64,000 nucleotides of DNA from Candidatus Latescibacterota bacterium (GTDB lineage Bacteria; Latescibacterota; UBA2968). The notes below the pieces were generated by a model, which did not search any database, was not told where the DNA came from, and worked only from the letters and a program-made list of their open reading frames with translations. This document shows positions 1 through 8,486 of the stretch, in pieces. A program made the position numbers and the translations under genes. The stretch's first letter is position 1. Each line of letters starts with the position of its first letter. The stretch covers positions 60,229-124,228 of the forward strand of contig JAJEHL010000029.1 of assembly GCA_022823725.1 (NCBI GenBank), given 5' to 3'.

Positions 1-1215
1 CGCCTGTGGACCCGATACATCCATGCATACAACCCTGTGCATATCGCGCACAAAAATTTTACCATTGGCAAGTGTTGGTGGTGTCCAGCACTTGCCCGAA
101 AGCACCTGTACACTAACTTTTTCACTAAACTCTGTGGGCGATACTTCTGCCAATGCGAGTTTGCCCTTATCGCTCAAAATGATCAAATGTCCATCGGCAT
201 AAATAAGAGACCCCTTACCATACCCCCGGCGTCTCCACTGTTCTTTGCCAGTCTCTGCTTCAATGCATTTCAAAATCGCATTGTCAAAACCGTAGATATA
301 ATCGCCGATCAGGAGCGATGTTCCAAAATGGTTTTTCATGCCGCGACTTTCCCACACCTTTTTAACGCCCAGACCATCTCCCTGCGGTTCAATTTGCAAC
401 AAGGCTGCCCCGTGATCATAACCCGAAGAAATAAATATGCGATCTGGAGGCACTAAAATTGGCGTGGCAATATTCAGATCATAAGATGTGGACCAGGGCA
501 ATCGCCAGTAGAGTGAACCATCCGTGAGAGAAAGCCCAACCGCTGCTTCACCCGAAACAAAAACCACCTGACGAATACCCGCAATATCGACGACAATTGG
601 CGACGAATAGGACACAATATCGTTTTGAGATGCCCACTTGAGAGCACCATTTGTCTTATCCAAAGCGATAAACGTCCCCTGCCGTGTACCCACTTCTAAG
701 AGCAACAAATCGCCTTCCACCAGCGGCGAAGTCGAAAAACCAAATTTTGGCACGCGACTGCCCAACCCATCGTAAAGATCGACCAGCCATAGTTTTTTTC
801 CATCTTTTGCATTCAAAGCATACAACCAGCCTTCGGCACTGAGCACAAAAACCCGCTCGCCATCTACAGTAGGCTGAGAACGGGGACCGTTCCCACCTTG
901 ACGCTCATAGAATTTAGCACCTGTCTTAAAACGCCATATTTCCTCGCCCGTTTTTTCATTCAGACAAATGACAAATTCGTCCTCCCCAGCAGAAAACATC
1001 GTATAAACCCGTCCATCTGCGACCGAGATACCGGAAAACCCCTCACCGAGTTCTTTTTGCCACACAACCGTTGGCCCATCTTTTGCCCAGGTCGTCAACA
1101 GCCCCGTTTCAGAAGAAATACCCGTCCGGTTGGGACCCAACCACTGGGGCCAATCCGCGTGTGCGGGAGCAAAGCAAAATACAACAGCGATTAACAAATA
1201 ATGCCCGTATTTCAT
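1..1215 (-). CDS. PQQ-type beta-propeller repeat protein, exported (3' end cut by window)
   Basis: The frame starts at an ATG preceded by GGAGG and stays open to the left edge, giving about 405 residues with the C-terminus outside the window. It begins with a Sec signal peptide (MKYGHYLLIAVVFC, cleavage near AHA-DW) and a DWPQWLGPNRTG opening typical of PQQ_2/PQQ_3 propellers in this kind of genome. Repeats of the form ALDxxTGxxxW follow (for example CLNEKTGEEIW, ALDKTNGALKW, CIEAETGKEQW), so an outer-envelope or periplasmic eight-bladed propeller is likely. Such proteins may bind PQQ or act only as BamB-like scaffolds; no cofactor assignment is possible. It is the last visible gene of the operon that starts with the aldehyde dehydrogenase, 31 bases after the radical SAM gene. 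Confidence 0.85.
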   Translation of the reverse strand, partial: MKYGHYLLIAVVFCFAPAHADWPQWLGPNRTGISSETGLLTTWAKDGPTVVWQKELGEGFSGISVADGRVYTMFSAGEDEFVICLNEKTGEEIWRFKTGAKFYERQGGNGPRSQPTVDGERVFVLSAEGWLYALNAKDGKKLWLVDLYDGLGSRVPKFGFSTSPLVEGDLLLLEVGTRQGTFIALDKTNGALKWASQNDIVSYSSPIVVDIAGIRQVVFVSGEAAVGLSLTDGSLYWRLPWSTSYDLNIATPILVPPDRIFISSGYDHGAALLQIEPQGDGLGVKKVWESRGMKNHFGTSLLIGDYIYGFDNAILKCIEAETGKEQWRRRGYGKGSLIYADGHLIILSDKGKLALAEVSPTEFSEKVSVQVLSGKCWTPPTLANGKIFVRDMHRVVCMDVSGPQA

Positions 1216-1246
1216 AAATCCTCCATAGTTAGTGGAAATTGATCGC

Positions 1247-2593
1247 TCATGTATAGCGCGAATTCCGATATTTTTCGTGATAAAATTCAGGCAGCAACTG
1301 ATCAACGCGCAAAAGTCCCTCTCTACTCAGAGTGATACCCTCCGAATCGAAATCCAGCATCTCGTATTCCCTGAGCTTTTTATAGGCTTCACCAAATTGG
1401 TGCAGAATATTGACGCCAAATTTATCCTGAAAATAAGCGGTTTCAATCCGTCCCAGCTTGAGTTGCAAAATCATTTCCCTTATCAGCCGCTCTTCTTTTG
1501 TCGGCACAAAAGATCGATTGATCGGAAGTTGCCCTTTTCCAACGGTTTCGATATAGGGATCCCAGTGCGTCTGGTTTTGAAAATGCATGCCGCCCACATG
1601 AGAGAAAGAAGCCACACCCGTACCGATGAGATCCGCGCTGCGCCACAGGGCATCTCGATAGACAAATTTATTCAAGCGACCTTTTTTGACCAGCGTATAA
1701 GCACTCGATGTTTCATAGCCCGCTTTGGCAAACTCTTCAATCGCATAATTGTGCCAGGCGCGCTTGGTAGCCCAATCTGCGACAGGCAAACCTCCTCCAT
1801 CGCGTATCGCTTTTGAATATGTCGTATTAAACGGCAATTCCATCTGATAGATAGTAACACTATCCGCATCGAGATCAATGGTGCCCTGCACCGTATCCCG
1901 CCACGTCTCCCACGATTCCCCAACCATACCGGAGATTAAATCTACATTGACCTGTGCAAATTCCTGCGCCTTGACCCACGGCATCGCCCTGTAAATTTCT
2001 TTGCTGACGTGTGCGCGACCATTCTCACGCAAAATATCGTCGTTCAAATTCTCCAATCCCAGGCTCAAGCGCGTAACGCCAATTTCCCGAATAGCCTCAA
2101 CTTTGGACTGTGAAAGCGTACCTGGCTCGCACTCAAATGCCACCTCTTCCGCATCATCCCACGGCATCACAGCCTTGACCCTGTCAACCAGAGCCTTTAA
2201 GTGTTTGACACTAATATAAGACGGCGTGCCACCGCCAAAATAGACAAAGGCCAATTTTCGACCTGCAATACGGGGCAAGGTACTGTACGTTTCCACCTCT
2301 TTTGCCAGAGCATCTAAATACGTTTGAATTTCAACGCTATTGCGATCTGTATAAACCCGAAAATAACAGAACTTGCACCGTTTTCGACAAAATGGAATAT
2401 GCATGTAAAGGCCCAGAGGTACTTCTCTACCTCCCGAATCGGATGTGTGCAACATCTCTTCAATCTCTGCTGTATTTTCGTCGCGCCAGAAAGAGTAAGG
2501 CGGATAATTGGAAACAAACACGCTTCCAACATCTGTTTCCTTCCACACTTTGCGGGTCGTTGCCGGCTCTGGAATCTGGATTTGCTCGCTCAT
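1247..2593 (-). CDS. Radical SAM protein, HemN/HemW-like
   Basis: The 448-aa product contains HIPFCRKRCKFCYF near residue 70, the CxxxCxxC cluster of radical SAM enzymes in the PFCxxxCxFC setting of the coproporphyrinogen oxidase/HemW family. It also has GGGTPS, the glycine-rich SAM-binding segment, and the later HemN-like region around TIYQMELPFNTTYSK. The start chosen is ATG at 2593, because its ATGA overlaps the TGA of the upstream propeller gene. The open frame extends further upstream, but that part lies inside the propeller gene. True HemN makes protoporphyrinogen IX and HemW delivers heme; this one sits between two PQQ-propeller genes and behind two dehydrogenases, so a maturation or cofactor role for those proteins is possible but is inference. 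Confidence 0.85.
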   Translation of the reverse strand: MSEQIQIPEPATTRKVWKETDVGSVFVSNYPPYSFWRDENTAEIEEMLHTSDSGGREVPLGLYMHIPFCRKRCKFCYFRVYTDRNSVEIQTYLDALAKEVETYSTLPRIAGRKLAFVYFGGGTPSYISVKHLKALVDRVKAVMPWDDAEEVAFECEPGTLSQSKVEAIREIGVTRLSLGLENLNDDILRENGRAHVSKEIYRAMPWVKAQEFAQVNVDLISGMVGESWETWRDTVQGTIDLDADSVTIYQMELPFNTTYSKAIRDGGGLPVADWATKRAWHNYAIEEFAKAGYETSSAYTLVKKGRLNKFVYRDALWRSADLIGTGVASFSHVGGMHFQNQTHWDPYIETVGKGQLPINRSFVPTKEERLIREMILQLKLGRIETAYFQDKFGVNILHQFGEAYKKLREYEMLDFDSEGITLSREGLLRVDQLLPEFYHEKYRNSRYT

Positions 2594-3690
2594 TCTTCCG
2601 CCTTTCCAAAACAATATAACGTGCCATCTGTTGTGCCAATAATCAGCCGCTCGCGCGCCACACTGGGCGAGGCAACAAATTCCGATCCGGTCACAAATTC
2701 CCAACCGAGTTCACCGGTCTCGAGATTTAATGCCACAATTTTGCCCCCCGTGGTCCCTGCAAAAACGCGATCATCCACCACAACCGGAGATGCTTCAAAT
2801 CGGGAGCGGGACGTGTAAGTCCACAAAACAACGCCCGTATCGGGATCAAGCGCGTGAACCATTTTGTCGCGCCCTGCCACAATAACCCGCTCTGGGGTCA
2901 CGGATGGCGATGCGACATAGGGAAATTTCCGCTGTGGATGTTCGTAGCTCCAGGCAATTTCTTTTGCATTTAAATCAAGGCACAAAACCTGGCTTTCATA
3001 AGTTCCCACATAAGCGCGCGTCTGATAAACGGCAGCACTGGCACCCACATAAGCGCCGAGTTCAATTTGCGATTGCTCTTTTCCACTGGCAATATCGATA
3101 ACGCGCAAAAGGCCATCACAACCCGCGATCAGCGTATGCGCTTGTGCGATAGCCGGCATGCCGTGAACATAACCATCCGTTTCTATCTTCCACAACAAAG
3201 CGCCATCGTCCGACGCGAGGCAGTATAAGAACTGATCATAAGACCCGAACAGGATGCGCCCCCCGGTTGCATTTGCCGACGAGACAATCTCCCCATCCGT
3301 TTGAAATGTCCACACTGCCTTCCCTGTTTGTGCATCAACAGCGTGAAAAACCCCATTGCCATCGCCGAAATACACGGTTTTTTCAAAAACCAGTGGCGAC
3401 GACTTGATCTCACCCGTAGCCACATACGTCCACTTGAGCACACCGCTATCAAAATCAAAAGCGTATAGCTTTTCATCTACCCCGCCCACATACACCGCGT
3501 CTCGCCAGATTGCGGCGGTGGATTCAATCCCTACCTCGATCTTAGCAGTCCACAACACATGCAGTTCGGCGGGCAGGCTGCTATTTGCAACACCCGTAGA
3601 TTGTGCATCCCCACGAAACCGACTCCATTCTTCTGCATGGATGGGAATTAAAAATAAATAAAAAACAAGAAAAAAAAGAAGCATTCTCAT
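2590..3690 (-). CDS. PQQ-type beta-propeller repeat protein, exported
   Basis: 366 aa with a signal peptide (MRMLLFFLVFYLFLIPIHA, cleavage before EEWSRFRGDA). WSRFRGD followed by repeated blades such as AFDFDSGVLKW, AVDAQTGKAVW, CLASDDGALLW, ALDPDTGVVLW and ALNLETGELGW marks a PQQ_2-type propeller in the periplasm or on the outer face of the cell. It is shorter than quinoprotein dehydrogenases (about 550-600 aa), so a non-catalytic or binding role is at least as likely. The gene lies 6 bases behind the iron alcohol dehydrogenase and overlaps the radical SAM gene by 4 bases, so the three are probably translated as one unit. Two in-frame ATGs (residues 1 and 3) could serve as the start. Confidence 0.85.
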   Translation of the reverse strand: MRMLLFFLVFYLFLIPIHAEEWSRFRGDAQSTGVANSSLPAELHVLWTAKIEVGIESTAAIWRDAVYVGGVDEKLYAFDFDSGVLKWTYVATGEIKSSPLVFEKTVYFGDGNGVFHAVDAQTGKAVWTFQTDGEIVSSANATGGRILFGSYDQFLYCLASDDGALLWKIETDGYVHGMPAIAQAHTLIAGCDGLLRVIDIASGKEQSQIELGAYVGASAAVYQTRAYVGTYESQVLCLDLNAKEIAWSYEHPQRKFPYVASPSVTPERVIVAGRDKMVHALDPDTGVVLWTYTSRSRFEASPVVVDDRVFAGTTGGKIVALNLETGELGWEFVTGSEFVASPSVARERLIIGTTDGTLYCFGKAEE

Positions 3691-3696
3691 TGCGGA

Positions 3697-4812
3697 TCAA
3701 TACACCGATTCGTAAAGGGCGAGAAATTCATCTTCATCCACGGGTCTCGGATTAAACGTACCCGTCCATTGTTCAGTTGCATCTTTTGCCAGCATTGGAA
3801 GGCTGTCACGCGATACACCGAGGTCGCGCAGTTGAAACGGCAGATTTGCACATTCTTTTAAAAAAGCGATCTTCTCGATGAGTTCCGCAACATCGGATCC
3901 AAGTCCACGATAGCGCACGCCTGCAGTTTCTCCATTAAATTGGACGACAGCGGGCAGCATAAGTGCCACAGCGACACCATGTACAATACCAAAATGCGCG
4001 GTCAAGGGATTGGCACACGCATGGGCTGCACCCAACATAGCATTCTCAATAGCCGCTCCGGCAAGGTGCGCGCCCAAAAGCATGTTACTCCTCGCCTCGC
4101 TATCGGAAGCATCCTTCAGCACGCTTTCAAAACTCGATGAAAGCAATTGCCACGCCTTTTGTGCGAACATCATAGAAATGGCATTGCGACGCGTACAAAC
4201 ATAACTTTCAATAGCGTGTGCGATGGCGTCTATACCCGTTGCGGCGGCGACATTTTTCGGCACAGTTTCGACCAGCGACGGATCGAGAATAACACTTCGA
4301 AATCGCGCTTTCAGGTCGCCGCAGGCCATCTTGACATGCGTTTTTGCATCGGAAATAAGCGCGTAGGACTGCGCTTCGCTCCCCGTGCCCGCAGTCGTTG
4401 GAATTCCAATGGAGGGCAACATGGGTTTTGCCGCATGCCCCATCCCCCAGTAATCTTCCATCTGTCCGCCGTTTGTCAGGATAAAATTGATCCCCTTAGC
4501 GCAATCCATCGCACTGCCCCCGCCCATCCCGACGATCAGATCAATATTTCCATGTGCTTTTGCAAACGCGACACCGGCCTCTATATGCGCGGTCGTGGGA
4601 TTTTCGCCCACACCGTCAAACACAAAAAAATCCAGGGAAGCGCTTTGAAGCGGCGCAATCGCACGGTCTGTGAGTCTGGCACTTACAATCCCTGGATCGG
4701 TCACAAAAAGAATACGGCTTCCGCCCAATTCTTTTGATAATTTCCCCAACTGCGCGAGTGTGCCCTCCCCAAACACCACGCGCGTAGTGGGACAAAAATC
4801 AAATGCTTTCAT
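3697..4812 (-). CDS. Iron-containing alcohol dehydrogenase
   Basis: 371 aa, full length for the group III Fe-ADH family. It has the N-terminal FGEGTLAQLG segment, the NAD(P)-binding GMGGGSAMDCAKG motif near residue 100, and the metal-ligand regions GIDAIAHAIES (Asp and His) and HACANPLTAHFGIVHG (two more His). It should reduce aldehydes or oxidise alcohols with NAD(P); the substrate cannot be read from sequence. Its SD (GGAG) overlaps the TAG of the upstream aldehyde dehydrogenase, only 3 bases away. An aldehyde/alcohol pair is therefore made together, which suggests metabolism of an aldehyde intermediate. Confidence 0.92.
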   Translation of the reverse strand: MKAFDFCPTTRVVFGEGTLAQLGKLSKELGGSRILFVTDPGIVSARLTDRAIAPLQSASLDFFVFDGVGENPTTAHIEAGVAFAKAHGNIDLIVGMGGGSAMDCAKGINFILTNGGQMEDYWGMGHAAKPMLPSIGIPTTAGTGSEAQSYALISDAKTHVKMACGDLKARFRSVILDPSLVETVPKNVAAATGIDAIAHAIESYVCTRRNAISMMFAQKAWQLLSSSFESVLKDASDSEARSNMLLGAHLAGAAIENAMLGAAHACANPLTAHFGIVHGVAVALMLPAVVQFNGETAGVRYRGLGSDVAELIEKIAFLKECANLPFQLRDLGVSRDSLPMLAKDATEQWTGTFNPRPVDEDEFLALYESVY

Positions 4813-4815
4813 CTC

Positions 4816-6240
4816 CTAAGCCTGTTTCGCCCATTGCAACGCGCGTTGCCGGTACAGGTGTTCGAACAAATTGCCCTCGTGTGGTTGATCCCAGGATATC
4901 TGATGCGTGGGAATCGCGCCTACATTGAGTCTTTCCACATGGGGCGAATTGAGCAAGTCGTCGATAAATACACGGTCTTCTGTTATTGCTGTCACCACGA
5001 GGCTCGGTCCTATCTTGTCCAAAATCTCCGACTGGGGAACTTCGACTACGCTCGCATATGGGAATAGATATTCCGTATTTGCAAGAGGATGTTCAAAATC
5101 GTCACACCAGACAACTGTGGGATTTAAGAATTTCAATCCATCGATCTCGACCAGCCGATCACCGCGCAATTTCTCGGTCAAATCTTCGGCTCCTGGCGTT
5201 TTCAGGTGGATGTCTATCGCTGTCGAAATTTGATCGGCGAATGTGGGATTGGTAAATGCCGCGATCTGCGCCTCCGGATCATCCAGGGGTCTCCCGACAA
5301 TTTTTGCCAATCGCTCTGCGAGTGCTTCGGCAATTTCTCGACCATGCGCGGGAACCCACATGCCCGACGCATTGATACAAGAGCGACCGCCATTTGCAGT
5401 AATTGAAGCAACGGCGATATCGAGACAGTCTTCCCAGCGATCTATCATATCTTCACCAATAATGACCTTACTCTGCCCAGGCCCGTGAATTTCCACGCGG
5501 GGATCGTCCAGCCAGGGGGCGACCGTCGCCCCGCCCCCGAAGAGCATGGAGCGACCACATCGAATCAAAATTTCAGTAGCACCACCGTGATCCGTCGGAT
5601 AGAACCCAAACGCTTCTGGCGGGCACCCCGCTTCTATAAACGCCTGTGCAATTCGGAAAGGCGTCCAGGGCTCTTCGCGTCCGGGTTTTAGAACGAGAGG
5701 AACTTTGAGTGGGATGGATGGAACCCACAGCGCGTGTACCCCTGGCGAATTGCTCGGCAATATAGCCCCGAGGGCATCGGCCTGACAAATATAGCTGAGA
5801 GAACGACCATCCTGATCGTGCCAGCCCTCATCGAGAACAGCGAGATCCAACCCGCGCGTAAGACCTCCTAAAATAGCTTCGATCTCTGTACACACGAGCT
5901 GAATTTTTTCCATATTCGCACGGCAGAGCGCTTCCGGCATACCCGTTGTGCCAGAAACCTGTTTGACATAATCATCGGGCGTTTGGATATGGTCACCAAT
6001 GGGCAAATCGGCTTCTGCAAATAAGCGCGCGGCTTCGCGGGTCATATCCACGAGTTCCGACACACTCAGCCTGTCGAGCGCCTGTTTGTTCGCCGCCGCT
6101 GCATTTAAGTCCTTAGCGACCAAACCCCGATTGGCCTGACTGACCTGAACGAGCGGCTCGCCAGTTTGAATATGCGACACTTCCTGAACGCTCAAACTCG
6201 TGTACGGTTCCCCCGCACGTAAAATGGGTAAGTGAATCAT
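4816..6240 (-). CDS. Aldehyde dehydrogenase family protein, possibly CoA-acylating
   Basis: 474 aa. The catalytic cysteine lies in GGRSCINASG near residue 287. The usual LELGGK glutamate motif upstream of it is replaced by HGPGQSKV, so the general-base Glu of hydrolytic ALDHs is missing. CoA-acylating ALDHs also lack that Glu and are about this length, so an acylating activity is a reasonable inference, not a proof. The start is preceded by AAGAGG. It is the first gene of the minus-strand operon leading into the iron alcohol dehydrogenase, with its promoter expected in the 350-base gap upstream. Confidence 0.85.
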   Translation of the reverse strand: MIHLPILRAGEPYTSLSVQEVSHIQTGEPLVQVSQANRGLVAKDLNAAAANKQALDRLSVSELVDMTREAARLFAEADLPIGDHIQTPDDYVKQVSGTTGMPEALCRANMEKIQLVCTEIEAILGGLTRGLDLAVLDEGWHDQDGRSLSYICQADALGAILPSNSPGVHALWVPSIPLKVPLVLKPGREEPWTPFRIAQAFIEAGCPPEAFGFYPTDHGGATEILIRCGRSMLFGGGATVAPWLDDPRVEIHGPGQSKVIIGEDMIDRWEDCLDIAVASITANGGRSCINASGMWVPAHGREIAEALAERLAKIVGRPLDDPEAQIAAFTNPTFADQISTAIDIHLKTPGAEDLTEKLRGDRLVEIDGLKFLNPTVVWCDDFEHPLANTEYLFPYASVVEVPQSEILDKIGPSLVVTAITEDRVFIDDLLNSPHVERLNVGAIPTHQISWDQPHEGNLFEHLYRQRALQWAKQA

Positions 6241-6590
6241 ATATCTCGCCTCTTTGAAAGACTAATTATCGCCTCCCTGCAACATTTTGGGAAGGGATTT
6301 ATAGTCATAAAATTAGGCACAAGCACGATTTTAAATCGCGTTTTAGAACATAAAAAGTAGCTTTTCACCCAAATAAAAGCAAGCGCAATAACGTGAGTAT
6401 TTTCACATGGACTCTAAAACACTCACGACATGCGAAATAGCGGCAAGTATGGGACCGCGTTATATTGGAATCATTAAAAGGATAGAGAATTGCTCAATTT
6501 GAGCACAGAAGGGTGGGGTACTTGTTGTAGTACTGTCACTATGAGGTGGGGTTACCGTAGTCGCGTCTATGAACTGCTATTGTACCCCAT
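6241..6590. other. 350-base gap with two palindromes; likely regulatory region of the dehydrogenase operon
   Basis: No convincing gene lies here. It separates the 3' end of a DUF3857 gene from the start of the aldehyde dehydrogenase, both on the minus strand, so any promoter should drive the operon to the left. Visible are a palindrome CGATTT-T-AAATCG at 6326-6338 and a perfect one at 6491-6505. A longer inverted pair, GGGGTAC at 6515-6521 with GTACCCC at 6582-6588, encloses a smaller GTACT/AGTAC hairpin. There is no T-run, so it is not a classical terminator for the DUF3857 gene. No clear -35/-10 pair was found. Confidence 0.4.
6491..6505. promoter_or_regulatory. 15-bp perfect palindrome, possible operator
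   Basis: TGCTCAA-T-TTGAGCA has two perfectly complementary 7-base arms around one base. It sits about 250 bases upstream of the aldehyde dehydrogenase start in an otherwise empty gap. The symmetry fits a dimeric regulator site, but no second copy was seen and no adjacent regulator gene supports it. Confidence 0.3.
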
Positions 6591-8471
6591 TTATCTCTTT
6601 GTCTCGGCTACAAAAACATAAGGTATTTGATCGTTTTTCACAATATTCTTCATAAAAGACACATAAGCCTCGTAATCTGACTGCTGTATTTGTTTTTCAT
6701 CCAGTCTGAATATTCGAGTATAGCGCAATGCGCCATCAGAAAAATGACTGGTGGTTTTAAAAAATCCAAACGGCGTTGTGATTTCCACTGGCTCAGGCGC
6801 TGTTTCCAGCACATAACCTTTTGGTATATCAACAGATAGAGAGTCAACGTACGAAAATGGATAGGAATGGTACACAGAGAATTGCCGTTTCTTCGCCCTT
6901 GGCACACTCCCGGGCCTCGCGCGGTTCAAGATATTGGGATTCACAAATAGTCTCTTCGCACTTCGGGAACCAAATTTCTCAGACGTACCGCTAACGCGCA
7001 CCACAAGCGGTTGATCAAAGTCCTGGTGTAGATTATCAATCTCATAAGTTGCCAGATCCAGAACGGGTAAATATCTGCCCAATTTGCTCCCCAAATAGCG
7101 CTTGCGCTCTTCTCCTTTGTTATCCCGCAGGCTGTGTCTCAATCGCGTTGCGACATTGCCCGTGCTCGATAGCTCCCCTGAAAACGCAAGTTTACCCAAT
7201 GTCGTGAGGTGGCCTTTTATAGTGCTAATCTGGCAATTATCCCTACTCGTACTCTGCGGCGTGCGGACAATTTCTCCGGCGTTCTCTTTAACCACGAGCA
7301 CATCGCACCCCTCATCTGCAGAGGGCAATTCGCCCGCGGCAATGAGATCGGCCGTGCATTCCAACCACAGCGTATCGCGTTGCAAAGGGACAAATGTGAT
7401 ACAGTGATTGAACTGATTGGATGGAAAGTCCCGAATCAACACGCCGCGGTCTCGCGTGCCTATCAGGGTGGGATACGCCGAAATCCCGCAGGCTTTGAGC
7501 ATCGCAACCATGAATGTAGATAGATCCTTACAATCGCCATACTTGTTTTTAAACACCCATTCTGCCGAATACGGTTGCCACGCGCCAATACCCAGTTCAA
7601 TAGCCACATACCGCGTATGGTCCTGGAGATAGCGATAAAGAATCTCCACTTTCTGCCGGTCACTGCTGGCTTCAGATACCAGTTCTCGCACTTTCTGTAT
7701 AGCTGTTGGCGGCAAATCATATCGACCATCAGCCAGTGCCCCATACCACTTTGCCACAGCATCCCAGGAGGAGAACGACCCAGGAGATTTCCCGATTTTG
7801 AACGCAACAGGCGCAAAAAAAAGCCCCATCTGGATTCTATCTTCAGGAGGCATAGACCGCTCTTTCGCTCTGGGTTTAATATGCGTCAACTCCCACTTGC
7901 GTTCAGATGCCTTCACCTGCACAGGGGGTTCTGTCAGCCCAACGGCATGGGTTCGATAATCAATTTTGTCATGTCCCACAACAGTATAGGTTGACTGCAG
8001 AACGGGAACATCCATCTGTGGTAACCACGAAGGCCAGAAGAACAGGCTTTCGTATTCCTTTTCATAGATATATTCCACCAGATATGGAAATGTCCTGTTC
8101 TTCAGTTCAAACGCCTGGTATTTGGTATCCTGGTACAGCACGTACTCGGGAAAATACGGGTTTTTCCGAATATCGCCTTTGCCCAATTTGCGAATCAGAT
8201 TACCCTCTGCATCCAAAATTTTTCCAGAGATATGGGTGCATTTGACATATCTATTTTCTCTAACCACCACCTGCCCATACTTTTGCCCCGCTTCAGTGTT
8301 AATTCTTACAATCCGATGTTTGCGGTATATCGCCTTATTTTCGCTCCGTACGATAAATTCGTTCTCATCCAGCACGACAACCGCATCAACATCCTCCTCA
8401 ACACAGTCCGCACTTGCTGGCACATAGGCTGCAATCAACAAGGCCACAAGTATAAAAACCCTGATGCTCAT
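6591..8471 (-). CDS. DUF3857 protein with transglutaminase-like domain, exported
   Basis: 626 aa with a signal peptide (MSIRVFILVALLIAAYVPASA). Residues about 25-230 match the DUF3857 beta-sandwich pattern, with an RIVRIN..GQKYG segment. A transglutaminase core follows: YRYLQDHTRYVAIELG, then KYGDCKDLS with the catalytic Cys near residue 314, QFNHCI with the His, and WLECTAD, where the usual Asp of WLDPTA is a Glu. The C-terminal third resembles DUF2569/DUF3858-like tails of these proteins. It is probably periplasmic; the substrate of this family is unknown. It follows the paralogue at 8487-10424 by 15 bases, so the two are made together. Confidence 0.85.
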   Translation of the reverse strand: MSIRVFILVALLIAAYVPASADCVEEDVDAVVVLDENEFIVRSENKAIYRKHRIVRINTEAGQKYGQVVVRENRYVKCTHISGKILDAEGNLIRKLGKGDIRKNPYFPEYVLYQDTKYQAFELKNRTFPYLVEYIYEKEYESLFFWPSWLPQMDVPVLQSTYTVVGHDKIDYRTHAVGLTEPPVQVKASERKWELTHIKPRAKERSMPPEDRIQMGLFFAPVAFKIGKSPGSFSSWDAVAKWYGALADGRYDLPPTAIQKVRELVSEASSDRQKVEILYRYLQDHTRYVAIELGIGAWQPYSAEWVFKNKYGDCKDLSTFMVAMLKACGISAYPTLIGTRDRGVLIRDFPSNQFNHCITFVPLQRDTLWLECTADLIAAGELPSADEGCDVLVVKENAGEIVRTPQSTSRDNCQISTIKGHLTTLGKLAFSGELSSTGNVATRLRHSLRDNKGEERKRYLGSKLGRYLPVLDLATYEIDNLHQDFDQPLVVRVSGTSEKFGSRSAKRLFVNPNILNRARPGSVPRAKKRQFSVYHSYPFSYVDSLSVDIPKGYVLETAPEPVEITTPFGFFKTTSHFSDGALRYTRIFRLDEKQIQQSDYEAYVSFMKNIVKNDQIPYVFVAETKR

Positions 8472-8486
8472 ATCTCCACCCCTATC

